From NCBI RefSeq assembly GCF_002954265.1, contig NZ_PPSL01000001.1:620001-684000 (forward strand): DNA of 64,000 nt. Reading direction: 5' to 3'. Position 1 is the stretch's first letter. The number at the start of each line of letters is the position of its first letter. Made by a program: the position numbers and the translations under genes. Of this stretch, positions 34,033 through 42,765 are shown piece by piece. The notes under the pieces are model-generated. The model did not search any database, had not been told where the DNA came from, and was given only the letters and a program-made list of their open reading frames with translations. Origin of the DNA: Flavipsychrobacter stenotrophus. GTDB lineage: Bacteria; Bacteroidota; Bacteroidia; Chitinophagales; Chitinophagaceae.

Positions 34033-34917
34033 TTGGCTGCACTATTGTTTTATCTCATCCTTCCGTTCATTTATCTGCTATCTATACTGCCATTTCCTGT
34101 ATTGTATGTGATATCGTATGGGGTTTACGGCTTGTTGTTTCATATAATAGGGTACCGTAAAGAAGTGGTGTTTGGTAATCTGCGCCGATCATTCCCCGAT
34201 AAGAGCGAGGCTGAGATACAACAGATAGGTAAAGCTTTTTACCGTTACCTGTGCGATATGTTCATTGAAACATTTAAGACACTCACAATAAGCAAGAGGG
34301 CTATGCTGAAGCATTGCTACTTTGGGCCGGGGTCGCTGGAGTTGTTCAATAAACTAGCAGATGAGCAAAAGAGTGTGGTGCTGGTATTGGGCCACTATGG
34401 CAACTGGGAATGGGCGGGTAATACTTTCAGCCTGTTGTGCAAGCAGCAATTGTATGTGATCTATCATCCGTTGGCGAATAAGCAGTTTGATCAACTGATG
34501 TACGATATGCGGTCGCGTTTTGGTACGAAGCTCATTGAAATGAAGAACACTTTTAAGGAGATGTTGTCGAACAAAAGTGAGATCAATACTACTGCTTTCA
34601 TTGCCGACCAGACACCATCTAATCAGAATGCTTACTGGACCACCTTCCTGCACCAGGACACACCAGTGTTCAGAGGTACGGAGATCATAGCCAAGAAGCT
34701 CAACAGAACTGTGGTGTATATGTCGATAGACAAGGTGAAGAGAGGGTATTATGAAATGAATGCCGAAGTACTCTGCGATCAGCCGGGGTCAACTATAGAA
34801 GGACAGATATCTGAAATGCATACCAAGCGCCTTGAAAAAGACATCATAGCCCACCCCGAAACATGGTTATGGTCGCACAGGAGGTGGAAGCATAAAAGGC
34901 CTGTGGAGGGTGCGTAG
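34033..34917 (+). CDS. LpxL/HtrB-like lysophospholipid (lipid A) acyltransferase
   Basis: A 294-residue membrane-associated acyltransferase. The N-terminal hydrophobic helix (LLFYLILPFIYLLSILPF) precedes the catalytic HYGNWEWAG motif (HX4E) and later DQTPSNQNAYWTTF and FRGTEIIAKKLNRTVVY segments typical of LpxL-type enzymes, which add secondary acyl chains to lipid A. No ATG is available at the right place: an in-frame stop lies 9 bp upstream, so TTG at 34033 is taken as the start. A TAATTTTG -7-like box at 34007-34014 suggests its own promoter, although it follows the envelope operon. Confidence 0.9.
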   Translation: MAALLFYLILPFIYLLSILPFPVLYVISYGVYGLLFHIIGYRKEVVFGNLRRSFPDKSEAEIQQIGKAFYRYLCDMFIETFKTLTISKRAMLKHCYFGPGSLELFNKLADEQKSVVLVLGHYGNWEWAGNTFSLLCKQQLYVIYHPLANKQFDQLMYDMRSRFGTKLIEMKNTFKEMLSNKSEINTTAFIADQTPSNQNAYWTTFLHQDTPVFRGTEIIAKKLNRTVVYMSIDKVKRGYYEMNAEVLCDQPGSTIEGQISEMHTKRLEKDIIAHPETWLWSHRRWKHKRPVEGA

Positions 34918-34968
34918 TGGTTCTTCGCAAGGTAGTGATTACAGGTGCTGCTTGGTGAGCAACAGTTG

Positions 34969-35337
34969 CTATTTATAATATGCCTCCGGCCAATCCTCTA
35001 TCCGACCTATACTTTCAATGTAAGCTACTTTTCGGTTGTTGAAAACGATCACTACAAAACAATCAATGTTGCAGCTATTGCATTTCCCGTAGCAACACTC
35101 AGAAACTGTCGGCTCACTGGTTGACACAATTACATTTCCTTGTGCCCAGTCGTTATAAACAGGGGTGTCTTTGTCAAACCAAGGCATTGTGTCACCTAAC
35201 TCATAAGTGTGGTCGTGAAATCTATCTGAGCCTGGTCCATCATAGCTTGAAGCAATGTGTGTCTGGCATCTGATAGTGCTGCAGTTGCCGCAATTGGGAC
35301 ACTGCGCAATAAGTACGATCCAATTAAAAGCACCCAT
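34969..35337 (-). CDS. Cys-rich hypothetical protein
   Basis: A 122-residue protein with two cysteine clusters: CPNCGNCSTIRC near the N-terminus and CCYGKCNSCNIDC around residues 82-94, together able to bind zinc or form disulfides. The N-terminal MGAFNWIVLIAQ is only weakly hydrophobic, and no clear signal peptide is seen. The final segment FVVIVFNNRKVAYIESIGR looks like a small beta hairpin. I do not recognise it. It is transcribed opposite to the acyltransferase gene and separated from the RRM gene by a terminator. Confidence 0.55.
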   Translation of the reverse strand: MGAFNWIVLIAQCPNCGNCSTIRCQTHIASSYDGPGSDRFHDHTYELGDTMPWFDKDTPVYNDWAQGNVIVSTSEPTVSECCYGKCNSCNIDCFVVIVFNNRKVAYIESIGRIEDWPEAYYK

Positions 35338-35382
35338 GCGTGAGCGGTTGAACTACCCGGATAAGAGTTGTGTATAAATACA

Positions 35383-35420
35383 AAATACCACCTCCATAAA
35401 ATAATACGGAGGTGGTATTT
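35383..35420 (-). terminator. Terminator of the RRM gene
   Basis: 13-bp perfect stem AAATACCACCTCC/GGAGGTGGTATTT, 18 bp beyond the RRM stop codon on the minus strand, followed there by TTTTGTATTTAT. Confidence 0.8.
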
Positions 35421-35437
35421 GATCTATTTAAATACTA

Positions 35438-35833
35438 TTAGTAATTCCTATTAAAGTTGCTTTTGTAGCCGCCTTCGCTATTTGCATTATTGTATCCACC
35501 ACTGTTGCCACCTGGTCTAGGGATTCTTGGCTTGAACGGACGGCCGCCAGGGCTTGTACCATAGGCAGGCTTTTGAGATCCACGGGTGTTAGTGCTTTGC
35601 TTAGCTTCCTTTACCGAAATAATGTTGCCTTCAAAATAGCTCATGTCCAGGTTGTCAATAGCATCCTGCGAGCATCCAAGGCTGCTCATTTCAACGAATC
35701 CGAAGCCACGGGACAGGCCTGTGGCGTTATCAAAGATCACTTTACTAGACATGATCTCACCAAACTCTGCAAATAGAATGCGGAGTGCTTCTGCGGTGGT
35801 TTCCGGGTTAAGATTTCCAACGAAAATGTTCAT
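35438..35833 (-). CDS. RRM-domain RNA-binding protein
   Basis: A 131-residue protein with a single RNA recognition motif (residues 1-80): RNP2 IFVGNL at the N-terminus and RNP1 RGFGFVEM near 47. A disordered Gly/Asn/Arg-rich tail follows (GGRPFKPRIPRPGGNSGGY). It resembles the small glycine-rich RRM proteins of cyanobacteria and Bacteroidota, often cold- or stress-responsive, that bind RNA. A promoter on the minus strand at 35889-35919 overlaps a palindrome, and a strong terminator follows, so it is a single-gene unit with its own control. Confidence 0.92.
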   Translation of the reverse strand: MNIFVGNLNPETTAEALRILFAEFGEIMSSKVIFDNATGLSRGFGFVEMSSLGCSQDAIDNLDMSYFEGNIISVKEAKQSTNTRGSQKPAYGTSPGGRPFKPRIPRPGGNSGGYNNANSEGGYKSNFNRNY

Positions 35834-35888
35834 ACGTTTATATAGATAAACTAATGGTTAGGTAAAAAAGTGTAAAAAAGAGTTACTT

Positions 35889-35919
35889 CAAATTTAACGC
35901 ATTTTGCGCGTTAAATAAA
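35889..35919 (-). promoter_or_regulatory. RRM gene promoter overlapped by a palindrome
   Basis: On the minus strand TTTA (35916-35919), a 19-bp spacer and TAAATTTG (35889-35896) fit the Bacteroidota consensus with one mismatch. The palindrome TTTAACGC-N7-GCGTTAAA (35893-35915) covers the spacer and half of the -7 box, as an operator would. It predicts a leader of roughly 50 nt. Confidence 0.5.
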
Positions 35920-35936
35920 ATAAATAGCCTGATCTT

Positions 35937-35960
35937 TTTACAGATCAGGCCTCAAAATAA
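35937..35960 (-). terminator. Terminator after the LytTR regulator gene
   Basis: GCCTGATC/GATCAGGC stem with an 8-nt loop, about 80 bp past the regulator's stop on the minus strand; followed there by TATTTATTTTA. Confidence 0.6.
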
Positions 35961-36039
35961 AGGAATAAACTACAATTAGAAAAGTGATTGGCGTTATAAC
36001 TATTAGAAAATAGCACGAAACTGCGCAGATCATAGCTTT

Positions 36040-36777
36040 TTACCAACCCAAAACTGTCTTTAGCTTGGCCATTCCGCTTTTACTTACCAGTGCTTTTGCA
36101 CCGCAATGCAGCAGTGCTACATGACTTTCCTTTTCATAAGGTTCAATTCTTGAGAGCTGACTTACCGGTATGAGGTAAGAACGGTGCACTCTTATAAACT
36201 GCTGCGGATCGAGCGACTGTTCGATATGCGATAGCGTGCTCTTTTTAAGGTAGGTGCCATCTTTGGTAACTATCTTCACATAGTCATCGCTGGCTTCAAT
36301 ATAGAAGATATCCTGTGCCGGGATGATGCGGATAAAACCATTATCCTTTACTACTATCCTGTGCTGATAACCTTCATTCACATTGTTTTCTATAATTGGG
36401 GCTACAGATGGCAACTTCTTGTCGGTAGCCTGCTGCAGCCATTTCTGCATAGCCTTGTCAAACCTGTCGCGGGTTACAGGTTTAAGAATATAGTCTATGG
36501 CATGTGTTTCAAATGCTTTCAGCGCATACTCATCAAATGCTGTAGTGAATATTACTGATGGGGGAGTGTCTAATAACTCCAGCATCTCAAACCCATTGAC
36601 ACGGGGCATTTGTATGTCCAGGAATATAAGATCAGGCTTTAGCTCTTGTATGGCCTTAAATCCTTCAAACCCGTCGGCGCACTCAGCAACTATTTCTATT
36701 TGGGTATAAGGTTGTAATAAAGAGCGGATCAGTTGCCTGGCCAGCTGTTCATCGTCTATAAGTATTACTTTATACAT
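36040..36777 (-). CDS. LytTR-family response regulator
   Basis: A 245-residue two-domain regulator. The receiver (1-120) has the acidic pair in LIDDEQ, the phospho-acceptor Asp54 in IFLDIQMP, and TTAFDEYALKAFE. The C-terminal LytTR DNA-binding domain (about 139-245) includes FYIEASDDYVKIVTKDG and FIRVHRSYLIPVSQLSRIE. It overlaps the sensor gene by 8 bp, so the two form a LytS/LytR-like pair. Its targets are probably envelope or stress genes; the LiaF-like gene upstream is the obvious candidate. No extra domains. Confidence 0.94.
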   Translation of the reverse strand: MYKVILIDDEQLARQLIRSLLQPYTQIEIVAECADGFEGFKAIQELKPDLIFLDIQMPRVNGFEMLELLDTPPSVIFTTAFDEYALKAFETHAIDYILKPVTRDRFDKAMQKWLQQATDKKLPSVAPIIENNVNEGYQHRIVVKDNGFIRIIPAQDIFYIEASDDYVKIVTKDGTYLKKSTLSHIEQSLDPQQFIRVHRSYLIPVSQLSRIEPYEKESHVALLHCGAKALVSKSGMAKLKTVLGW

Positions 36778-37810
36778 GGCTTTGTGGTATTTTCAGTATT
36801 GTCGTAAAATTTTGTTCGTCGTTGGTTGTTTCCAGCAGGTCGGTACGGGCATATAACAAATATAATCTTCTCCCTACACCCTTCAATCCAAATCCTGTTC
36901 CCTTAGGCGGCTGGAAATTACTGTCGAATGGGTTGGTTACTTTTAGCACCAGCATAGCATCGTCTTCCTTGATGTCGATATTGATCTGTACTTTTCCGGT
37001 CTTTCCATACAGGCCAAATTTTATGGCATTTTCCAGTATTGGCTGAAAAAGGAAAGGAGGTATGGTAGCCTTGTCGCTAAAGTCTTTGTCAAAAGAAATA
37101 CTCAGACGGTCTCCGAATCGTACCGATTCGATAGCCAGGTAGGATTCGATGTATACAATTTCTTCATTTACTGATATGATATCTTCTCCTTCACGTTTTA
37201 CCGACCCTCTTAGAAAATCAGATAATTTACCTATCATTTCCTGTGCTCTATCGGGCGATATCAACACCAACGCATTGATAGAATTAAGGCTGTTGTACAG
37301 AAAGTGTGGTTGTAACTGCTGTCTTAGCTTGAACAATTCCGCCTCTTTAAGCAGTTCCGCGGCGTCGTTATGTTGTTGAAACCGGTTGTTTATTGCCAGC
37401 ATATTCTTCCGAAGCGCTGCATTGGTAGACATCCAGGTATAGAATGTGAGGATCAATATGAACCTGATGGGCAGTGTTGTGCGTAACCATGTGAAATAGG
37501 GTGCACTGTTGGCATCCTTCTTTACTATCCATGTAAGTAACTGAACTTCACCAAAGGTGGAAATAATGGCCAGCGCAATGGCAATAAGTACAGCGTAAGA
37601 GAAGAGGGTTACTTTAGTAGGGTAGGCCTTTATTAATAACAGTATGCTCCAGACCGAAAGGCTGATGGCCAGCATATTGCATACAGCATCATTAATGGCG
37701 ATATTCCAGGTGAAACCAAAGATATCGTGCAATATAAACACGTGTTTTACCGCTCCAATGAGTGCAAGGATAGGTATAATAAAGTGAATATATTTAGTGA
37801 ATAAACGCAA
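36770..37810 (-). CDS. LytS-type sensor histidine kinase
   Basis: A 346-residue membrane kinase. Four hydrophobic segments occupy residues ~10-130, then the His_kinase domain with QLQPHFLYNSLNSINAL (His169) and an HATPase region with FLFQPILENAIKF and GTGFGLKGVGRRLYLLY. It lacks a periplasmic sensor domain, so the signal is probably sensed within the membrane. The start is TTG at 37810: no ATG is nearby and the frame before it is AT-rich non-coding repeat. Translation overlaps the regulator gene by 8 bp. It is preceded by the LiaF-like and DUF4288 genes on the same strand. Confidence 0.92.
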   Translation of the reverse strand: MRLFTKYIHFIIPILALIGAVKHVFILHDIFGFTWNIAINDAVCNMLAISLSVWSILLLIKAYPTKVTLFSYAVLIAIALAIISTFGEVQLLTWIVKKDANSAPYFTWLRTTLPIRFILILTFYTWMSTNAALRKNMLAINNRFQQHNDAAELLKEAELFKLRQQLQPHFLYNSLNSINALVLISPDRAQEMIGKLSDFLRGSVKREGEDIISVNEEIVYIESYLAIESVRFGDRLSISFDKDFSDKATIPPFLFQPILENAIKFGLYGKTGKVQINIDIKEDDAMLVLKVTNPFDSNFQPPKGTGFGLKGVGRRLYLLYARTDLLETTNDEQNFTTILKIPQSHV

Positions 37811-38000
37811 ATTGAAAAATTAAAAGTCAAAACTAAAAAGTAAAAATCTTCATTTTCTTTGCTGCAAGACATAAACATAAATTAATGAATGTTTGGTCAT
37901 CTGGCGCAGCTTTGTGAGGTGAACTAAAGTATACATTAAAAAGTAAAAACTGGAAGGCTCATCAACCGGTTTTTACTTTTTAACTTTAAGTTTTTACTTT

Positions 38001-38297
38001 TTAAGCTGTCCAGAGAGGAGCGGCTACCATTTCAGGCTCGTGTACCATGGAAAAGAGCAATCCACCATTTTTAAGTTCAATTGGCTGCAGGTCTTTTACA
38101 GCCAACATACGCCAGCAGATAGTGCGGCCATGCCTGTCTATAAAAGTAGCTTCTTCGCCCATGCCTGCTTTTCTTGCTTCCGTAAGTGCAGTATCTCTGC
38201 TTTCGGCATAGACCAGCCTCCACTGTTCTTCATATTGGTCTGTAGGCAGTCCTTCGCATTCTATTCTGTAAATGATCTGTGCTGTAAATGATTGCAT
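38001..38297 (-). CDS. DUF4288-like protein
   Basis: A 98-residue soluble protein starting MQSFTAQIIYRIECEGLP, with the EEQWRLVYAESRDTALTEAR stretch typical of DUF4288, a small domain of unknown function found in Bacteroidota and others. It lies 35 bp downstream of the LiaF-like gene and 190 bp upstream of the LytS-type kinase, all on the same strand, so it probably belongs to the same transcript. An AT-rich short repeat fills the spacer before the kinase gene. No catalytic residues can be proposed. Confidence 0.7.
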   Translation of the reverse strand: MQSFTAQIIYRIECEGLPTDQYEEQWRLVYAESRDTALTEARKAGMGEEATFIDRHGRTICWRMLAVKDLQPIELKNGGLLFSMVHEPEMVAAPLWTA

Positions 38298-38332
38298 ATG
38301 TGTGTGTTTGAGTGGTTATGTGTGTTTTCAGT

Positions 38333-39091
38333 TTAATAAGATTTGATCTCTACATTGCCAAAGGAGCATGAACCGCGAAGGATGAGTGTCTTCTTAACTT
38401 CTGTATTTTGCGCTGTTTGTATGGTACGCTCGTCTTCTACATTGCCAAACGACGGGCTTATCTCGTTTTGTATATGCCAGTGAGATGGTACAATTATCTC
38501 TACACCACCAAATGACACCCGTAGATCTAATATTGCAGTGCCTTCAATATCAGCCTGCATGAAGTTCAGTTCACAACCTCCGAATGTTACGGATACGGTA
38601 CCTCCTTTAAAGTCTTTGGAAGTAACCATTTCCTTTCTACCGCCAAAGGTGGTGTCTATATTCAGGTTGTTTTCGGCAGTTACAGAATTATTTACTTTGA
38701 AGTTGGGTGCACAACCTTTTCTTTTTGGTCTCAACGCTATAGCTAATCCGCCAATGATCAATGCCGCCGGCCATATATAATCGTTGTACTGCGGGTAATA
38801 GTCATCTATGAGGTTGGCGCCACCAATGATACAAAGTATCCACCATGCCGAATTTCGGAATCCGTTCTTTACACCTATTAATAAACCTACTATGATCATT
38901 ATGAATGGCCATTCCGTCATCCAGTCGAACGGGATATGTAATGCCAGTTTCATTATCCATAGCAACCCAAGTATTGCCACCCCTATACCGAAGAAAGCTC
39001 TACCTTTCTGTCTGCGTTCAATATGTTCCTTCATTTGTTCCTGCCATTGCGGGTCGTTCCAATCACGATCTCTAAAATTACGTTTGCGCAT
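38333..39091 (-). CDS. LiaF-like membrane protein
   Basis: A 252-residue protein with a charged N-terminus, four hydrophobic segments (about 30-125: FFGIGVAILGLLWIMKL, FIMIIVGLLIGV, WWILCIIGGANLI, WPAALIIGGLAIAL) and a C-terminal beta-rich domain with repeated FGG/FGN turns (TTFGGRKEMV, VSFGGVEIIVP, SCSFGNVEIKSY). This matches LiaF/DUF5668-type proteins, which in Firmicutes inhibit a two-component system sensing cell-envelope stress. It heads a probable operon with DUF4288 and a LytS/LytTR pair, driven by a promoter at 39109-39139. Confidence 0.85.
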   Translation of the reverse strand: MRKRNFRDRDWNDPQWQEQMKEHIERRQKGRAFFGIGVAILGLLWIMKLALHIPFDWMTEWPFIMIIVGLLIGVKNGFRNSAWWILCIIGGANLIDDYYPQYNDYIWPAALIIGGLAIALRPKRKGCAPNFKVNNSVTAENNLNIDTTFGGRKEMVTSKDFKGGTVSVTFGGCELNFMQADIEGTAILDLRVSFGGVEIIVPSHWHIQNEISPSFGNVEDERTIQTAQNTEVKKTLILRGSCSFGNVEIKSY

Positions 39092-39108
39092 ATACTTTTA
39101 TTATGACC

Positions 39109-39139
39109 CAAAAGTAGTTACAGCAAATTCCGTGCGAAA
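39109..39139 (-). promoter_or_regulatory. Promoter of the LiaF-LytTR gene cluster
   Basis: On the minus strand TTTC (39136-39139), a 19-bp spacer, and TACTTTTG (39109-39116), 17 bp before the start codon. One mismatch to the -33 TTTG. Confidence 0.45.
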
Positions 39140-39367
39140 GTCTAATTAGGCGAAAAAAATATAAGGGTCGGTAAGCGGTCCATATTTGTCGGTGAGTACT
39201 GTAGTGGATAAATATTTATTTTATACATTTGGTAGTTTGCGCAAAAATGATCAATTCATAATATTAATTCTGCGAAATGATAAGAAGAATTTAATTAATT
39301 ATATAAATAACTGAATTTGATAATTCGTACTTTTGCGCTGCCTTCGAAAACACACACATCACTTTCT

Positions 39368-41425
39368 ATGATCCGAGACACACCATGTCGCAGGTTATCT
39401 GTTTATTTTTTTGCCTTTTTTTTAATACAGCTTGTTGTATTTACCTCCTGCAATTTTTCAAAAAAAGTAGCAGATAATTCCCGCTATTTCGACAGTGTAC
39501 TGAATGCCGCAAATTCAAGATATGATGTTAAGCATATTGACCTGATTTGCTCATTTGTTGATTCGGCGTGGGATGCATTTCCCAATCGGGGTCCGCACGA
39601 TATGTTTAAAAAATATCAATGGCGGTCATCAATATATTCCGGGTTATTCAACTATGCCGCTGCATTGCGAAATATAGATAGTGCCATTGGTTTTATTAAC
39701 AGCGATCCTGAACGTTATAAATATGATTATGCTGAGGCGATGTTTGTAAAGGGTAATTTGTTGTTGAACCTAAATGAATATGATAAGTCTTTCAGGCAGT
39801 TATATAAAGGCAAACAGTTTGTAGAGCAGTATCTTGATACCTGCGCCTACGCCCGTTACAACAGTTGCCTGGCATCTGTATCTTTTATACAGAATAAGCC
39901 AAGGGAGGCCATCAAATATCTGCAGGAAGCATTTGATCAGGCCGGGAAGTGCAAGGAAACAGATTTTAAATGGGCATTTGGTGAGCGGCAAGGTGAGCTG
40001 GATAACATAGGTGTATGCTACGAGATATTGGGTATATATGATACTGCTATTATCTATTACAACAAAGCACTTAGATTTATTGATAGTAATGAGCATAGAT
40101 TTCCAAAAGAGAAAGATGATATAAGGGTCTGCAGGGCCGTAATAAAAGGAAACCTTGGTGGCGTATATGTTAAAAACGGCAATCTCAAAGAGGCCGAAGC
40201 ATTGCTAAAAGAAAATATTGCTGAGAACGACAGACACGAAAGTAATAGCCAGGACGCAAGGCTCACATTAATGAAACTTTCCCGTCTTTACATGAAACAG
40301 GGACGGTTCAACGAAGCATTCAAAATAGTGACGGATGTGCGCCGCCAGATGGATACGATACAAACAACCGATGAGATTACCTGGCTGAAACTAGCGGCTG
40401 ATTATTATGACACAACAAATGATGTTGTACATGCATATCCGTTGTTTAAAAAGTTTATATCATTAAGAGATTCGGGCGAAGCTACCAGAAAAGAGCTGCC
40501 GGGGGCCGATTTCAATAAGACCTTTGATCACCTGGACCAGGCGGTAGAGATAGCCTCACTGAAAAAAGAAAAGACCTACGCCAACAGAGTACTATTTGTT
40601 TCTGTAGTACTATCTGTAATGGCCATAATTATCATATACCTGGTATGGAATAACTATCGCCAATCTAAACAGAATCTGGAGCGCCAGAAAACCCTGAACA
40701 AGCAGATAAGCACATACAATGTAACTATGCAGAAAACATTGAATGCACTGGAGCAAAGTCAGCAGAACAATACCCGGATGATGAGGGTAGTAGCCCATGA
40801 TCTGCACAACCCTGTATCTGCAATGGTAAGCCTTATAGACCTGCTACGCGATGGTGACTATGATGAAGAGCAACAAGAAATGTTCCAGATGCTGGCAACA
40901 TCAGGAACCAATGCACTGAAACTGATAGGCGATATATTACATGCCAAGCCGGCTATGGATATGGAGCGGTTGGAGCTGAGTGAGCTGCTTACCTATAGTG
41001 TAGGCTTAATGCAATACAGGGCCAATGAAAAGAATCAATCTTTAATACTACATGTAGTACCTGTCACGGTAATGGCCGATCGTGAAAAAATATGGAGGGT
41101 GATCAACAACCTGATCGTGAATGCCATAAAGTTCAGCTATGAAGGCAAGTCTATAGAAGTAACGCTGCAAAAGAAGGGTGATGTTGCTTTGTTAAGCGTG
41201 AAAGATGAAGGTGTGGGTATGTCTCCAATACTAAGTGGTGAAATTTTTCAGCATTTTGCATTGGGTGGAAGAGCGGGAACGTCCGGGGAAGAATCCTTTG
41301 GCTTGGGCTTGTCTATTTCCAAACAGATCATAGATGCGCATGGTGGGAAGATATGGTTTGAATCGGCAGTAGGAAAGGGCACTACTTTTTATGTGGAACT
41401 GAAGTTAGTTGGAGATGAAATTTAA
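39368..41425 (+). CDS. TPR-containing sensor histidine kinase
   Basis: A 685-residue hybrid of tetratricopeptide repeats and a histidine kinase. I start it at the ATG at 39368 (MIRDTPCRRLSVYF) rather than an upstream in-frame TTG because it gives a lipoprotein-like leader (lipobox VFTSC). TPR-like helices fill about 60-390, a single membrane helix lies near 415-435 (VLFVSVVLSVMAIIIIYLVW), then a coiled coil, the H box VVAHDLHNP (His near 477), N box INNLIVNAIKFSYEG, DEGVGMSP, and GLGLSISKQI. No receiver or DNA-binding domain is attached and no regulator gene is adjacent, so its partner is unknown. Confidence 0.92.
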   Translation: MIRDTPCRRLSVYFFAFFLIQLVVFTSCNFSKKVADNSRYFDSVLNAANSRYDVKHIDLICSFVDSAWDAFPNRGPHDMFKKYQWRSSIYSGLFNYAAALRNIDSAIGFINSDPERYKYDYAEAMFVKGNLLLNLNEYDKSFRQLYKGKQFVEQYLDTCAYARYNSCLASVSFIQNKPREAIKYLQEAFDQAGKCKETDFKWAFGERQGELDNIGVCYEILGIYDTAIIYYNKALRFIDSNEHRFPKEKDDIRVCRAVIKGNLGGVYVKNGNLKEAEALLKENIAENDRHESNSQDARLTLMKLSRLYMKQGRFNEAFKIVTDVRRQMDTIQTTDEITWLKLAADYYDTTNDVVHAYPLFKKFISLRDSGEATRKELPGADFNKTFDHLDQAVEIASLKKEKTYANRVLFVSVVLSVMAIIIIYLVWNNYRQSKQNLERQKTLNKQISTYNVTMQKTLNALEQSQQNNTRMMRVVAHDLHNPVSAMVSLIDLLRDGDYDEEQQEMFQMLATSGTNALKLIGDILHAKPAMDMERLELSELLTYSVGLMQYRANEKNQSLILHVVPVTVMADREKIWRVINNLIVNAIKFSYEGKSIEVTLQKKGDVALLSVKDEGVGMSPILSGEIFQHFALGGRAGTSGEESFGLGLSISKQIIDAHGGKIWFESAVGKGTTFYVELKLVGDEI

Positions 41426-41484
41426 TTGCTCCTTATGTCTTTTGTGCCGGTGGCAACAGTTACATTTATACACAATAATTTTCA

Positions 41485-42621
41485 ATGCCTTTAGTTACTG
41501 ATGCCTCCCGATCAGATCTTAACATAAAACGCTTGCCCGCACTGGATATGCTCAGATGTGTGGCAATAATCATAGTATTTTTCTGGCATTACCACCAATA
41601 TGGCAGCCCTTCATGGGTCGCCGCTGTGGGCAGGTTCGGATGGAGTGGTGTTGATCTCTTCTTTGTACTCAGTGGCTTTCTAATTGGTAGCCAGTTGATG
41701 CAGGAAGCCGCAAAAGGAAACGGCATCCGTTTCAAAGATTTTTACCTTCGAAGAGCATTCCGTATCCTGCCCTCGTTCCTTCTGGTGCTGGGCATTTATT
41801 ATTTTGTACCACAGTTCAGAGAAAGAGAAGGGCTTGCACCCTTATGGCGATACCTCACCTTTACGCAGAACTTTGGCCTTGATCTGAGAACCAACGGCAC
41901 GTTCTCCCATGCCTGGTCTTTGTGCATAGAAGAGCAGTTCTATTTGTTTCTCCCGTTGTTGTTATTATTCGTATCTACCCTCAGGCTGAACAAACTGGTG
42001 CCGTGGCTGTTGTTGGGCATATTTTTATCAGGGTTTGTACTGAGATATTACAGCTGGACGCACTTTGTGGCACCGGCGATCAATACCGAACAAAACGGAG
42101 GTATTGAATACTATCGATACATCTATTACCCCACCTACAACAGGCTCGACGGTTTGCTGGCGGGTGTCACTATTGCAGCGATCATGAAGTTTCGTCCGCT
42201 ATTGTGGAAAGGCCTGAATCGTTTTGCAAACCTTATACTTGCAGGCGGACTGTTCCTTCTTGGGTATGCCTATATCATGTGTGCCGATAAGGTTAGTCTA
42301 AAGGTTGCTGTGTTTGGTTACCCGTTGGTATCTGTTGCATATGGTTTGATAGTATTGGCCGCAGTGAGCACAGAAAGTGTATTGTCAAGAATTCGTACCC
42401 CATTATTCGGCCTGCCTTCTACGTTGGCCTACTGCATTTATCTCACCCACAAACAGCTAAATCATATTGTAAGAAGGGCATTAAGTGATAAAATTGATGA
42501 CGAGGGAAATCTTATGTTTTTGATTTGTATCGTAGTTGGAATTGCTGGTGGTTGGCTGCTGCACAGTGCAATAGAAAAGCCATTTTTATTGTTGAGAGAT
42601 AAAATATTAAAACAGAAATAA
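41485..42621 (+). CDS. Acyltransferase 3 (OafA-like) family membrane protein
   Basis: A 378-residue protein with about ten hydrophobic helices. The family's N-terminal signature is intact: LPALDMLRCVAIIIVFFWHY, RFGWSGVDLFFVLSGFLIG, FYLRRAFRILPSF and SHAWSLCIEEQFYLFLP. Such enzymes transfer acyl groups to surface polysaccharides, peptidoglycan or lipids at the inner membrane. It starts 60 bp after the histidine kinase gene on the same strand and may be co-transcribed. Target unknown. Confidence 0.93.
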   Translation: MPLVTDASRSDLNIKRLPALDMLRCVAIIIVFFWHYHQYGSPSWVAAVGRFGWSGVDLFFVLSGFLIGSQLMQEAAKGNGIRFKDFYLRRAFRILPSFLLVLGIYYFVPQFREREGLAPLWRYLTFTQNFGLDLRTNGTFSHAWSLCIEEQFYLFLPLLLLFVSTLRLNKLVPWLLLGIFLSGFVLRYYSWTHFVAPAINTEQNGGIEYYRYIYYPTYNRLDGLLAGVTIAAIMKFRPLLWKGLNRFANLILAGGLFLLGYAYIMCADKVSLKVAVFGYPLVSVAYGLIVLAAVSTESVLSRIRTPLFGLPSTLAYCIYLTHKQLNHIVRRALSDKIDDEGNLMFLICIVVGIAGGWLLHSAIEKPFLLLRDKILKQK

Positions 42622-42765
42622 ATATTATATATAACAAACTTATGCATGAGTTATCCACATTGTTGGAAAGGCTGGATGCAGGAGATACTGTTTTACCAAA
42701 AAAATGGTACTTTGCAGTATAAAAATACGTTAACCAGAAAAGCTAACCTTTAAAAATCAAACAAA

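Noticed and set aside
42651-42659. TTATCCACA, a perfect DnaA box, as part of a replication origin
   Set aside because: Only one box is present and no cluster or typical origin genes surround it.
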